64,000 nucleotides of DNA, from NCBI GenBank assembly GCA_016584305.1, contig JACEEZ010006448.1, forward strand, positions 168,422 to 232,421, written 5' to 3'. This DNA comes from Chionoecetes opilio (Eukaryota > Arthropoda > Malacostraca > Decapoda > Majidae). The notes below the pieces were generated by a model, which saw nothing but the letters and a program-made list of their open reading frames with translations, made no database searches and was not told where the DNA came from. The number at the start of each line of letters is the position of its first letter. Within the stretch, counting starts at the first letter, position 1. Made by a program: the position numbers and the translations under genes. Positions 1 to 12,500 of the stretch are shown here, one piece after another.

Positions 1-224
1 TCTTGGTTTAGAAGCCTCTGCACATCAGTCATTACCTCAGGTCTTCTCTATAGTGTAGTCAGCAAGAACAGAGCACAGTAATGTAGCACCTGGAATATCA
101 ATTTCGCGCAAAATAACTCTTAAATTCTTCCATCGCCGTAGTTTTCCCTTCGTAGGTCCACCCGCGGCGACCCCGCCTTATCCCCACAATGCACCGATGT
201 AAACAAACCGTGACGTAGTTATGT
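1..224. other. no gene recognised
   Basis: I see no coding exon or recognisable repeat here. The LINE homology to the right stops abruptly near 230, so this may be flanking DNA of that insertion. Confidence 0.4.
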
Positions 225-700
225 CTGGGGCCCATTCCATCTGCCATCTGACTGCCCACTCATTAAGTTTATCTAAGTCTCCCTGCAATATGTTTACATC
301 AGACTGTGATCCAATAATCCTACCTACCTTAGTATCATCAGCAAACTTGCTGATATCACTGTTAATCCCACTATCCAAGTCGTTGATGTAAATAAAAAAT
401 AGTAATGGACCCAAAACAGACCCTTGTGGAACTCCACTTGTTACCTGCCCCCATTCAGATTTAGAACCATTAATTGTAAACCTTTGTTGCCTATTACTTA
501 GCCAAGCTCTGATCCAACGAAGAACCTTCCCATCTATTCCATGAGCCTTAACCTTATTTAAGAGTCTCTCGTGTGGTACTTTGTCAAATGCCTTACTAAA
601 GTCCAGATATATTATATCATAATCCTTATCATTATCTGCCGTCTCATAAACGTTCCTATAAAAACTCATTCTCATCCCTATTCTGTCCATCTTCCTAATG
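225..700 (-). mobile_element. CR1-like LINE reverse transcriptase fragment
   Basis: The minus strand encodes part of a non-LTR reverse transcriptase. Visible motifs in order are YLDFSKAFDKVPHERLL, SGVPQGSVLGPLLFFIYIND and KFADDTKVG, which contains the catalytic ADD of this lineage. The frame is open over about 150 residues, then homology stops after the WQME motif, so both ends are truncated. The same family is present on the plus strand at 27780-29015 with near-identical motifs (HGIDGKVLRWIR, TINGSKSEWG). It is not a host gene. Confidence 0.85.
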
Positions 701-910
701 CAAGAGTTAATCAGTATCTTTACTCCTTCATCCCTTTCACTGGTAAACTCTGGAACTCTCTTCCTGTTTCTATTTTTCCACTTTCCTATGACTTAAATAT
801 TTTCAAAAGAAGAGTAACAAGACACCTCCCGAACAAAATTGGCTCACCCATCTTTTTTATTTTATTCTCTTACTGTCTTCTTTATAGGGACTGGCAACCA
901 TTCTCCTATC
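699..910 (+). mobile_element. LINE C-terminal fragment
   Basis: The plus-strand frame reads SFIPFTGKLWNSLPVSIF followed by a short basic tail (FKRRVTRHL), the usual end of many arthropod LINE ORF2 proteins. A minus-strand copy of the same tail, with a poly(A) end, lies at 14118-14350. It abuts the oppositely oriented LINE fragment on its left. Confidence 0.65.
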
Positions 911-970
911 CACCTCCCCCCCCTCCACACACCTACTATCCACCTATCCCCCCTCTCCACACCCCCACAT

Positions 971-3384
971 TAGGGTTATGACTAAAAAATATTTTTTTCG
1001 AATTTTAAAATTCCTGCTATGTTAAGTGATGAGGTTTCATACGCTTATCATATTAGTTATAGTTATTGTTCTTTTGTATGAAAATATTTCCCCCACCGAG
1101 GCACTTATATTGCTGAATTTTCACTATGTTATGGTGAGGTCCTCTATTTAACATTAAATTTATGAAAAAATCGTAATTTCAATGCAAGTTGTAACTGGTA
1201 AAGTCTTCGTTGGGTATAGTGATTTGCACTTCTAACAACGATTTATATTTCTTGTATTTCAGCCTCATAGAAGAAATGTCATACTTCAGATCTAGTGACA
1301 GTTGAAAAGAATGCACGAAAATGGGCTTCAAATCTCCCCTTAGCCGTCCATACAAGGCGGCGTGACCTTCCTCGTGCTGAATGCTTGTCAAGTTACACCA
1401 GGCTACCTCAAAAGCGACATATTTTGGGAAGATACCACACGTTACTGGCAGAAGAGAAATTGAAAAATACTAGAATTCAACGGATTGTCAATTAATTAAC
1501 TCTGTGGTTGGAAAAACTCAGCTTTCCCACTCTTAGTCAGCAAGCCATAAATGCACGACTGACCAAACTTATAGGTTTGCATGAGAAGAACCAACGGAGA
1601 TCGAAAAAAGACTTTTTTTAATGATATAGACAGCATATTTAACATCACTAAAGTTGATGGTGCTTGGCTTTGTCGTGAGGATAAAGAGCTTTATCAAACA
1701 AAAGATAAGATAAGATAAGATTTTCATCCTATCTAGACACTTTGCAAGTACCAACTACAAGGTTATTGACTATACAAAGCGCCGCCACGTCAGCACGAAC
1801 TACAAACAAAAGAAATCAGGTGGGAAGGTGGGATATATGGTATACCACTCATAAGCCTGCACCAAATTTATCCGTGCATCCTTCAAAAAGACAGAGACAT
1901 GCACCATTACCACATGAGCAAATCGTTGGTATACCCAATACGGAAAATGAATCTGGCACCTCAAGCAACAATGTGAGCAGCGCAGCAGAGTGCACCTCTG
2001 ATGATGAGCCAGAGCCAACCATGAGAAAGAAACCATCTGCGACATACCACAAAAATTGGTGGCCACAAAACATGGCCACAAAATTGGTGACTCGTCAGTC
2101 TTTATCCACCAACAAAGCATCTAAAGTCTGTGCAAGTCTCGGAGAAGAAGGTGTGGCTCTTCCTACACCCACACAATCAGGTGTCTGGCGCGGAGTCGTC
2201 AGATTTGTAGAAAAAATGAAGGATGAAATCAAATTTCATCTGAAGGAGGAGAAGGACTTTTGTCTTCACTTTGATGGCAAAAGACTGTTAAAACATGAGT
2301 ATCATGACTGTAGTCTGCCTCAAAAGTGCAACTAGAGAGATTAAACTTGGAGTTGTACGGTGCAAAAGCGGATCTTCTCAGGATGTATATGACGCACTGG
2401 AGAAAATTATTGATGAATACGATGCCTGGTCAAGCATTAAAATGATCCTATGTGACACAACTACCGTAAACACTGGACGATCAAATGGCGTTGTTGTGAT
2501 AATACAGAGAGCGATGGTTGGAAAAGGTTTAGAGATGCCTCAATACATTGGATGTCAGCATCACATATTGGGCAGAATATTGAAACACGTTCTGGACTTC
2601 TACGTTTCTAAAACGACGACCAAACCGAGTCTGAACTACAAGTTCATCGATGAACTGTTGGAAAACTACAAAGAACTACAAAGTGAGTACAAGGCAGAAA
2701 CAGAAATGGATGTGGACGAGAACCCCGGCTGGAGGGACGACTTCAAGTTCTTGTATGAACTCTGCAAGGCATTCCAGCATTGTAAGAAGCACGCTGCATT
2801 CCCGGTCATCAAGTGGAGGAAGCTGCCTTCGCTACACAGTGCCCGATGGAACTCGAGGGCTATTTATACCCTCATTGCAAGCTTTCTACTGCCATCATGG
2901 CGCAGTGTTTTGGAGCTTCCAGCATGCTTCATCGCTGAAAAGTGGCAAGAAGCCTGGTTCAGTGCTCAAAAATTCAAGGAGACAACCTATGACAACCTCC
3001 TCCTCGGCATCATAAAGCTGGGATGTGCCAGTGCCCTGAAGGGCTTGAAAACTCACTGGAGCACTGTGAAGCAGGGCACCATCACTGCTTGATGTACCTC
3101 GCTCGAATATGATTGCCAAGAGGGCTGTGAAGGTGATGGAAGAGCTGGGTGAAAAATGCAAAAAAGACAAGTATTTAGATCTAAAGTTTGTTGCTACCAA
3201 CAATGTGTAGTTTGTGCAATGTAATATACAATTACTGCTATTAGAAAATTTCAAATATTTCTAAGCTTGTGTGGGGGACATATTTTTAAAATTGAACGGA
3301 ATCACTAAGGTTTTTGTAATGGGCACTAAAATGTTCATTACATTTCATAGCAGGCAAATATTTTTATTCCGAGTCATAACCCTA
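971..3384 (+). mobile_element. hAT-superfamily DNA transposon, 2.4 kb
   Basis: The element is bounded by inverted repeats: TAGGGTTATGACT at 971-983 and its reverse complement at 3372-3384. An exact 8-bp target duplication, ccccacat, lies at 963-970 and 3385-3392. TIRs starting TAGGG with 8-bp duplications are typical of hAT elements. The broken transposase-like frame inside (1280-3210) supports the assignment. The right end is only 70 bp from SNAPC4 exon 8, so the copy sits in a SNAPC4 intron. Confidence 0.85.
1280..3210 (+). pseudogene. hAT-like transposase, frameshifted
   Basis: A transposase-like protein is spread over several plus-strand frames. The pieces are 1295-1495, an unassigned stretch reading NITKVDGAWLCREDKELYQ near 1640-1700, 1742-2335, 2295-3092, and a tail ending at the TAG at 3208-3210. 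Motifs in order are HFDGKR (candidate first Asp), LCDTTTVNTG (second Asp), CQHH (the CxxH motif of hAT RNase-H folds) and ARWNS (the RW motif). Frame breaks near 2300 and 3090 make it nonfunctional here. The family is not one I can name more precisely. Confidence 0.7.
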
Positions 3385-3454
3385 CCCCACATACCTGTCC
3401 CCCTTCTCCATACCTCCACACACCTGCTATCCACCTCTCCACCCCACCACACAC

Positions 3455-3583
3455 CTGGGTCCAAGGTATGTGCTCTCCTGTCCGCAGCATGTTGACGGCA
3501 TTCATCAGGTTCTTGGTGTCACGCGACCCCCACTTGATCGGCCTCAGGTTGGGCAACAGGAAGCTCACCCAACGCTGCATCAC
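3455..3583 (-). CDS. SNAPC4: SNAPC4 exon 8 (Myb repeat Rb)
   Basis: The exon has acceptor tttgcag and donor CAG/gtgtgtgg, 43 codons, phase 0 at both ends. It completes repeat Ra (VMQRWVSF) and enters Rb; the segment MLRTGEHIPWTQ matches the family's conserved 'HIP' region. The usual first Trp-E-E-E of Rb is reduced to IKWGSRD, so the acidic cluster is missing. It is the last exon recognised before the left edge. Confidence 0.82.
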
Positions 3584-6500
3584 CTGCAAACACGGCCGTA
3601 AGGGAATGACGTAAAGGAGGTGATGTCTTGAGAAAGGAAAAAATAGGGTGTGACCGAATAAAAAAACAGCAAAAAGGTAGGCCAAGTAAGGTGAAATAGA
3701 TTCGAATTGCAACTTGGGAGACTTGTTAATGATGAGAAAAAGACAGAGAGTGACAGACTCTCCTCTCCATTGCTTGTTTCCAATCTATACATCTCCTCTC
3801 AACTTCCTCCTTTGTCACAGCTATCAAGACTAAATCACATGCATAGAACAGCTGCCATGAACCACACACACACACACACACACCTGGTAGCCGGTGCGGT
3901 TGTTGTGGAGGCGCATGGCGACGGCTTCCCAGTTGATGTTCTGTCCCGGCATCCTGACCAGCTTCTGTATGAGCTGGTCCTCCTCCTCAGACCAGTTAGC
4001 GTGGTTGATGTACGGGTGAAGCACATTCTCCCACATCAATTGACACTCCAGCGACGACCGGTACCCATCAAACTGTGGAGGGAGGAGTGGTAGTGGTGAT
4101 AGTGGTAGTGGTGGGAGGAGTAGAAGCGGTGGTGGTAGTGGTAGAAGTGGGAGTGGTAGAAGTATAGACGTGGTGGTGGTGGTGGTGGTGGTGGTGGTGG
4201 TGGTAGTAGTGGTGGTGGTAGTAGTAACCATTGAAAACCACAAGAAGAAGAATAGAGGAAGGAGGAAAAGGGAGAGGTTAGAAAAAGCAAACACACACAC
4301 ACACACACACTCACAATGCTACAAAACAAAACTTAAAAAAAAAAATTATGATCATATAGTAAGACATAAAAGAACACAAACTGAACTGATATCCTGAACA
4401 AGAACACAGCGTAACATTAGGTGAACGCAGCACAATCACAGCATCAGCCACAGCACCCCAGCACAGCCACTTACAGCCTCTGCAGCGATCTCCTCCCAGT
4501 CCAACGCATGGCTCCTGTGGGGCGGCTCAAGTTCCTCGGGCGGTGTTCCCTTCAACCCTGACAGATCATCCTCCACAGTGTCAATCTCCTTCCTCAGTTT
4601 GGTCAGCATCTGTTTATGTGAGGTTAGGTTATGCTAGGTTAGCTTCCTCAGTTTGGTCAGCATCTGTTTATGTGAGGTTAGGTTATGCTAGGTTAGCTTC
4701 CTCAGTTTGGTCAGCATCTGTTTATGTGAGGTTAGGTTAGGCTAGGTTAGCTTCCTCAGTTTGGTCAGCATCTGTTTATGTGAGGTTAGGTTAGGCTAGG
4801 TTAGCTTCCTCAGTTTGGTCAGCATCTGTTTATGTGAGGCTAGGTTATGCTAGGTTAGCTTCCTCAGTTTGGTCAGCAGCATCTGTTTATGTGAGGTTAG
4901 GTTAGGCTAGGTTAACTTCCTCAGTTTGGTCAGCATCTGTTTATGTGAGGTTAGGTTAGATTCAGGTTAGGTTAGGTTTCACACACTTTAGGGTTAGGTT
5001 ACAGCACAGCAAACCCTCACTTTTACGGACCTCTATACAACTCATTTTTCAACAGAGTTCATTATATACTGAAATGGTCTGTTATATATGCGTAAAGTTC
5101 GGATCCCGCGGATATAACAGACTTTCGGATATAACGTCACCCCCTTCCCCCCAACTGGTGTGTTAAAGTGAGGGCTTAGTGTATGTGGAAATTAGCTAAT
5201 GTAACGCTGATATTTAGGAAAGAGAACAAAAACCTCGCAAACAATTATCGCCCAATTAGTCTTAACTTCTGTGACTGTATAAATATTGTGGGCTAGAATA
5301 AGTGTCCTATCTTGAAGAAAATAAATCAATATTGGACTCCCAGCAAGGTTTCAATAATAACAGAGATCATGCTTAACTTTCTTACTCAGTTTTTTCAATG
5401 TCATGTGTTCAAAATGGAATGGTAAAATACCCTCGGATATTATATACTACCTTGATTTGAATTCACGTCTCCATTTCTCTCATTCTTGCTATTTTTCATC
5501 ATTAATCTTTCCCTTGGCATTCTTCCGCCTTAGCATCACTTACCCGTTTCCTAAGTGTCTTCTTCTCCCCCATCACTCCCTCTTCTTCTTCCCCCCCGTC
5601 TGTCTCCTCCTGTTTATGTGAAATAAAAAGTAAAATATAGTTAAGTCTCTATTTCTCTCATTCTTGCTTAGTTTATTAAATCTCTCATTTGTCCTTCCTC
5701 CTTACCCTCACTTACCAGGTTCCTCTGTTTCTTCTTCTCTTCCTCTTCCCTATCTTCCTCCTCCTGTTGTGTCTTGATCAGGCGCTTCAGGTGTCTGATC
5801 CTCTCCTCGCCTTTCCTCACACACAATGCCTTCCACTTGTGTAGCACCACCTCCTCCAGGCGCCTGTGCTCCCGGGCCAGCCCTGGGTCACGGGAGGGAG
5901 GGTGTTGTTGAGGCGTGGGGATGAGTAATGAGGTCATGGGAGGGAGTAGTGAAGGGAAAGGTTATGAGGTGATCACAACCGAGAAGTCCCGGGTTCGATA
6001 CCCATGTGGAGCAGAGAAAGATGGGCGCCCTCCTTAAAACCCAAATCCCTGTCCACCTAGCAGTGAATGGGTGCTGGGTATTAGCCGGGGTTGTGACCCG
6101 CCTCCCGGGGTGGTGGCTTCCCCCAACACTAAGCACTAAGAAACAATATAAAAATGTAGCTATGGAGACGGGGCCACACGAGTGTAGCTCAGGCCCTGTA
6201 AAATACAACTACAGTAAACCCTCGATAAACCGAACCTCGCTAAACTGAATGCCTTCGAACAAGCCTCTGATATACTGAACTCTAGTTCGGCATGTGCGGC
6301 GATTGGTGAGCCGACCGAACATGTTGGCCGGCCCGTGTGTCTCAGTTTACACGCAGCCATCATTGTGTGTGGACTATCGAACAATGCCCCTCATAAGCCC
6401 AACAGAGTTCAGTTTATGAAGCGGATAACCGATCATCCTATAAACAGAACTATTGGATATTGCGATCTATCCTTCCACCCAATTGATTCAGTTTATCAAG

Positions 6501-9500
6501 GGTTTACTGTAGATGAACACACAAACACACACACACACACACACTCACAGCCACGGTTCCGAGAGGTGTACAGATCCAGGTATCCCTCCTCCAGCTTCCT
6601 CTTAGCATCCTGGTTCATGGGGGCGCTCATCCCGCTGGCGTCCTTGAAGTAGGGGATGCAGAAGTGTGTGTAGCGCAGGGGGGGCCCCTCACCACCCTCC
6701 GCCTCACTCCAGCCAAACGAACCGCTGTCCCGCGGGGCGTTCCTCGAGCCTAAGTTCTCCATGGTAGTTTTGAGCTTTTTCTGTTGGAGCAAGAAGAGAA
6801 GGAGAAGGAGGAGGAGGAGGAGGAGAGGAGGAGGAGAGGAGGAGGAAAGGATATTACAAAGGGATTACTTACTTTGTTTATTACATATTTAATGCATTCT
6901 CTCTCTCTCTCTCTCTCTCTCTATGTCTCTGTCTCTTACACAAACACACAAGGTAAAATAGCATAAAGTATGCTATTCAAATGACACACACACACACAAG
7001 AACAAAAAAACAAAAAAACTTTCCCTGACAGAATATCAAATGCCTGGAATGACCTACAAACTTCTAAATGGTGACAGTGGCAAGAGGTGAGGTGAGGTGA
7101 GTATCAATCTGAATAAAAACCCAACAACAGATACCAGGACAGGGGCAGGATGTTCGAACGTTCGTAACTTATCGTAAGTTCATCTTAGAGCGTTCTTAGC
7201 AGCCATTTTTTATCTTGGGCTACGAAAACCACTGAGATGTATTTTCAAAGGACCTTCCGAATGTTCTTAGCTCACGATAATGCGATCTTCAAGTCCGTTC
7301 TGATCATTCGGAATGGAATCCAGCTGATTGTTGCTTGGCCAATCAGAAGTAAGATTTCATCAACCTTTGAGAATGTTAGCCAATCATAATGCACCGTCAG
7401 AATGTAAACAAATACATGACAAATATCACAACACTGAAGATCTATCCTCACTAATAACCTCGCGAGACCACCCCAAAAAAAATTACAAACCTAACCTCAA
7501 TATAACCTAAATTGGTAAAATTCTAGTTCCTTCCCGCCCTTTGGTCTCGCTAGGAGGTTATTGGTAAGATTAGGTAAGGTCGTAAGGTTATAATGAGGTT
7601 AGGTTAGAAATATTATTTTGGGGGTCAATTGGTCAATAGGAAGTATTGGTTGCAACTGCATATTTACCTAAATAAGTATGTGGAGGATAAAGGAATGTGT
7701 GATTGGTGGGCAAGGATGTCTGAGAAGAGTAGGTGCACTTGAATGGTATATGAGTAAAGCGAAATTTATGAATGAATGGTTCAATGATGGAAGCTGGGGT
7801 AGTGAGTTGTTATTCAAGGCAAGTTTAAGACCACTGATGTATGGTAGGGTGTATAGATTACATAGGATTACATAGGAATAACAGACACCAGGAGACCTAT
7901 TGGTCCATAACGAGGGTATCTGCTGAACTACATACTACTAACTATCAACTACTTGTAAGAAAACAGTTGGAAAATGATACCATGTCCCTAAAGAGGATAG
8001 GAACATGGAAGTTTCATAGTGCAGAATGATAGGATATGAAAAATACTAACTACAACTACCACTACCACTACAACTAATCGATACGGGGGACTAGATACGA
8101 AATCGCACTATCAATACCCATTTACTTTACTGTGCGCGTCAAGTCTGTTTTTAAATGTAGTTATTGTGCTGGCTCCGACAACATTTGCTGGTAACTTGTT
8201 CCATCGATCAACGACTCTAACATTGAAATAATTTTTACGGAGATCGTGATGCAACGTTGACCGTTTAGTTTTAAACCATTATTTCTTGTTGTCACTTGAG
8301 TTGAAAGCTCGAATAGGTTCTCTTGATTATGACATCAAATCCTTTTAGGATCTTAAAGGTTTCTATCAAGTCCCTACGGATTCTACGATCCTTTAAGGAA
8401 AACATATTAAGTTTCCGCAGTCTCTCTTCATAAGATGAATTTCGCAGAGATGGGAATTTGTTTGGTTGCTCTTCTTTGCACTGATTCCAATTTGGCTTTG
8501 ATTTTTACGAAACAGGGCGACCAGAATTGAACGGCATATTCCAAGTGCGGCCTAACCAAGGACGTGTATAATTGTGTCATTACTTTCGGAGTTTTTATGT
8601 TCAAGTTGCGTTTAATAAAGCCCAACATCATATTTGCCTTTTTACTGGCAGCTGGGCAATGCGGACTGGTTTCAGATCAGTACTGATGATGCACCTAAAT
8701 CCTTTTTCCTGCTGTACTTCAGTTAACGATTTATTTTGCATTTGATAGTTATATTTGAGGTTATCGTTGCCTATATGCATTACTTTACATTTATCGGAAT
8801 TGAATTTTTAATAGCCATTTTATCACTCCAATCTGATAGTTTGTCGAGATCACTTTGTATGAGTTCGCAGTTTTCTCTAGTATATGCTTTACCGCCTAAT
8901 TTGGTGTCATCTGCAAATTTCGATATTTTAGATACAAGTCCGCTGTCCAGATCGTTGATATATATCAGAAAAAGAGTAGGACCCAAGACCGAGCCCTGAG
9001 GCACCCCACTAGTAACATCTAACCAATCAGATGCCTCGCCATTTATTACTACCCGTTGTTTACGATTTGAAAGCCAATCGCCAATCCATGAACATAATTG
9101 CTCTCCTAAGCCATGTGCCCTTAGCTTGGTCAACAGTCGCTTATGGGGAACTGTATCGAAGGCTTTCTGAAAATCAAGGTATATTACATCCGAGGGGAAA
9201 TTTTTGCGTCCCAGAATAAATGACATTAAAAAAATCGAGTAGGTTTGTTAAGCAGGATCTCTTATTTCGAAATCCATGCTGGGAGTTTAGTATTTAGTTT
9301 ATTTTCATCGAGAAAAGGACACTATTTTATCCCGCAATACTTTCTCAAATAGTTTAACAATCACAGACGTTAGACTAATTGGGCGATAATTACTTGCGAG
9401 GCTCTTACTCCCTTTCTTGAATATCGGTGTAACATTAGCTAATTTCCACATACTAGGAACATTTTTGTCCATTAGCGATTTATTGAGAATAATCTTTAAT

Positions 9501-12500
9501 GGGAGCGAAAGTTGACTGTGACATTCGCAAAGTAATCGCGGCGAAATTTTGTCCACCCCCACGGATTTTGCTGGGTCGAGTTTCTGCAAATACTTTGATA
9601 TTTCGTCTACTGTTATCTCTCCTATTTCCAATCTATCACTTTCAAGTCCTGCATACATGTTTACTGGTTCTGGTAATGGAGCTTCGCCTTCTTTAATAAA
9701 TACCGCATTAAAGTAATCATTGAGTACGAACGCCATACTCTTATTATCATTTACCAAGATGTTATTCTTATCTTTCAGTGGTCCAATACTTGTTTTGACG
9801 TTTTTCTTACTTTGAACGTATTGAAAGAACCTTTTTGGGTTTGATTTGGATTCCTTTGCAATTTTTTCTTCATACTCGCGCTTTTTAGTCTTTATTAATC
9901 CTTTGCAGCGACGTTTTACGTCATTGTATTCTCTAGAATCGCAGTCCGCATTTGATCGCTTGTAACCTTTATACGCTCGGCGCTTACTGCCAATGATTTG
10001 TTGAATCTCATTAGTCATCCAACTGGGTTTGTTTATGTTATTCAGACGTTTTCTTATCATGGGAACATGTTTTTCAACCACCGATTGGAGTTTATTTGTG
10101 AATAAATTACACATGTTTTCGGCGTTATTACCGTTTAGTAGGTCAACCCAATCAACTTCGCTTAGTACCCTGCTGATCTTCGTGAAATCTGCTTTATTAT
10201 AATTGGGAATTAATAACCGATTTTCTGTGATGTCTACATTGCAATTTATGCCTGAATGTAGGTAGCAAGTTGTGTAAGATGAGGGATGAGGGGGTGGATG
10301 AGACAGTGCAGCACCTGGTACTGTATTGCAGGAGATACGATAGGGAGAGAAGAGCTGTTATATGTATGTGGTCATGAAGGAGGGAGAGATGGCCAACTGG
10401 AATGAAATGCAACTGTTATAAGGTACTAACAGGGTTCATCATTTCTAAGTACTTGTATATATAATTTATAACGGAAACGGACCACTGCCACAATATAGTG
10501 AGACAAAAAAAAACAAAAAACCTGTAAGGCTTGTGGAGCCCGCCAATTCCTGCAGAATATTAACCAGCTATAGGGCTATAAGCAAAGGGAAATTGTGGGA
10601 ATTTAAAACACATCAAATCACTAAAATGCAAGGCTTTCATTTCAACCTAACCCATCTACTGTAATACGTATGTCAAGTTGATATTATTTCGGTGCATAGC
10701 TGGAGGGGAATCCCCCCCGCTCAATCACTAACCTAACCTAGACATATATCAACTGGCCAACATAACCTAAGCAAATAACCTAACCTAACTGTTCAGGCTA
10801 TTGCTGGTATTTAATCCCTGAATGCAGAAACATGGGTAAAAGTTGATAAGTGGAAAAGTTGACGCTCTATGATAAATCTTAGTGCTAAGATAGTCTTAAG
10901 AGACCGTTACGAGTGTTCAGACATCCGGCCCCAGGACTTTAATGCGTGTAGCTCAGGCCCTTCACGCTACCTGTTGCCGTATTTGTCTGTCCGGCAGCAA
11001 CCCTTCCTCCTCCGATACTATACTTCTAAAACCCTGCATGGTACGTTTTTATCCACCTTTTTTCTCTTGACAATGTGTAATATTATTCTTCCACAGAGTC
11101 TAGAGAAAAAAAAGTAAGGTAAAACTAGGGTAAGGTAAAGGTAAATGTAGAAGGTAATACACACACCATGACTTGTTGGTTATTCTTCAGGGCCTCTTCC
11201 ACCCTCGCAATGGTGCCACGGAAGGACTGCTGAAGTGCCAGGTTGATCTGCAGTGCCTTGTGGGGTGTGGGCTCCTGTTCCACCAAGCCTTCCACCACCC
11301 CTTCCAGCCCCCCTGCACAGTCCACCGTCGCCAGGGAGGGGGCAGAGGAGGCGGCGGTGTTGGGGAAAGAGCTGGTGGACAGGTGGTGTTGGGGGAAGGC
11401 TGCCGGGGTGCCTGAAGTCTCCGATGTCACTGTTGGGGGTTTGGGGGAAGGGGATGTGAGTTATTAATGGGTGGTGGTTAGTGATGGAGGGATGAAAATG
11501 AGGAGAGTATGGCAGGATTGGGCATTGAAGAGGTTGAGGCAATGGATAGAGATAGTTAGAAGCGCATCATCGACCGGCTAACCTCATAAGACATCATGGG
11601 AAATCTGATGTTAAACAGAAAGAAGATGATGATGATGATGATGATGATGGTGGTTAGTGATGGGGGATGTGGGTGTGGGAATGGGTGAGGGAGAGGAGAA
11701 GTAGGAGATGAAGGAGACGCATGAGAGAAGAGGTGATGGAGATGCAATGAGTGAAAGGTAAGAAAATGATTAAAGAGAGGTAGGATGGCCATGCATACCT
11801 ACACGCATACAGGAGCAGGAATACATAGGTACATATACATATATTCGTATAGTACAGTCAAACCTCGATGTAACGGACTTCGGATGTAACGGACTCCATT
11901 TGCGTGGTTTTTTTGTTTTGTTTTTTTTCTTCTTCATATTAGACCGCTTATCGCCGCTCGAATTGTCAACTCAACATAATTGTATTATTTTCTCATTTTA
12001 CTTTGGAATGCTTGGGTTTTAAGGAGTTTTGGTGTATCACAAATTAAGATACAATATTATAAGGAAGAAGCCTGTGTTGCTAGTGATTTAGTGGTGGAAG
12101 ATGTGTATTGTTTAAAATAGTGACTATTAGTGCTATGGCGTGGCCGCTGCTACGTCTCCCTGTCACCTCAACACCCTAAATCACCCTTATCTAAGGTGAC
12201 ACGCAGTGCTGCACTGACCTAAATAGTTACATGTGTATAAAACTGCACTTCACAACCATATAATATATATAATAATGAGCATTAGTCATGATAATAAGCA
12301 ATACCTTTGGAAGCCACGGCTGAATCTGGCTCGTAGTAATTTGTTTACCTTTCACTAGAGCTTGAGCTTGACGTAGCTACACGATCTGGTTGTGTTTGTG
12401 ATTATTTCTCATTTATTTCACGTGTAGGAGCGGACCAAATTCAGCATGTAGTGCCAGTCACTGTTTACCTCCCAACATAGCTACACAGTCTGGTTGTGTT

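Noticed and set aside
1800..2120. Minus-strand frames of 106 and 76 codons
   Set aside because: Shadows of the plus-strand hAT transposase remnant.
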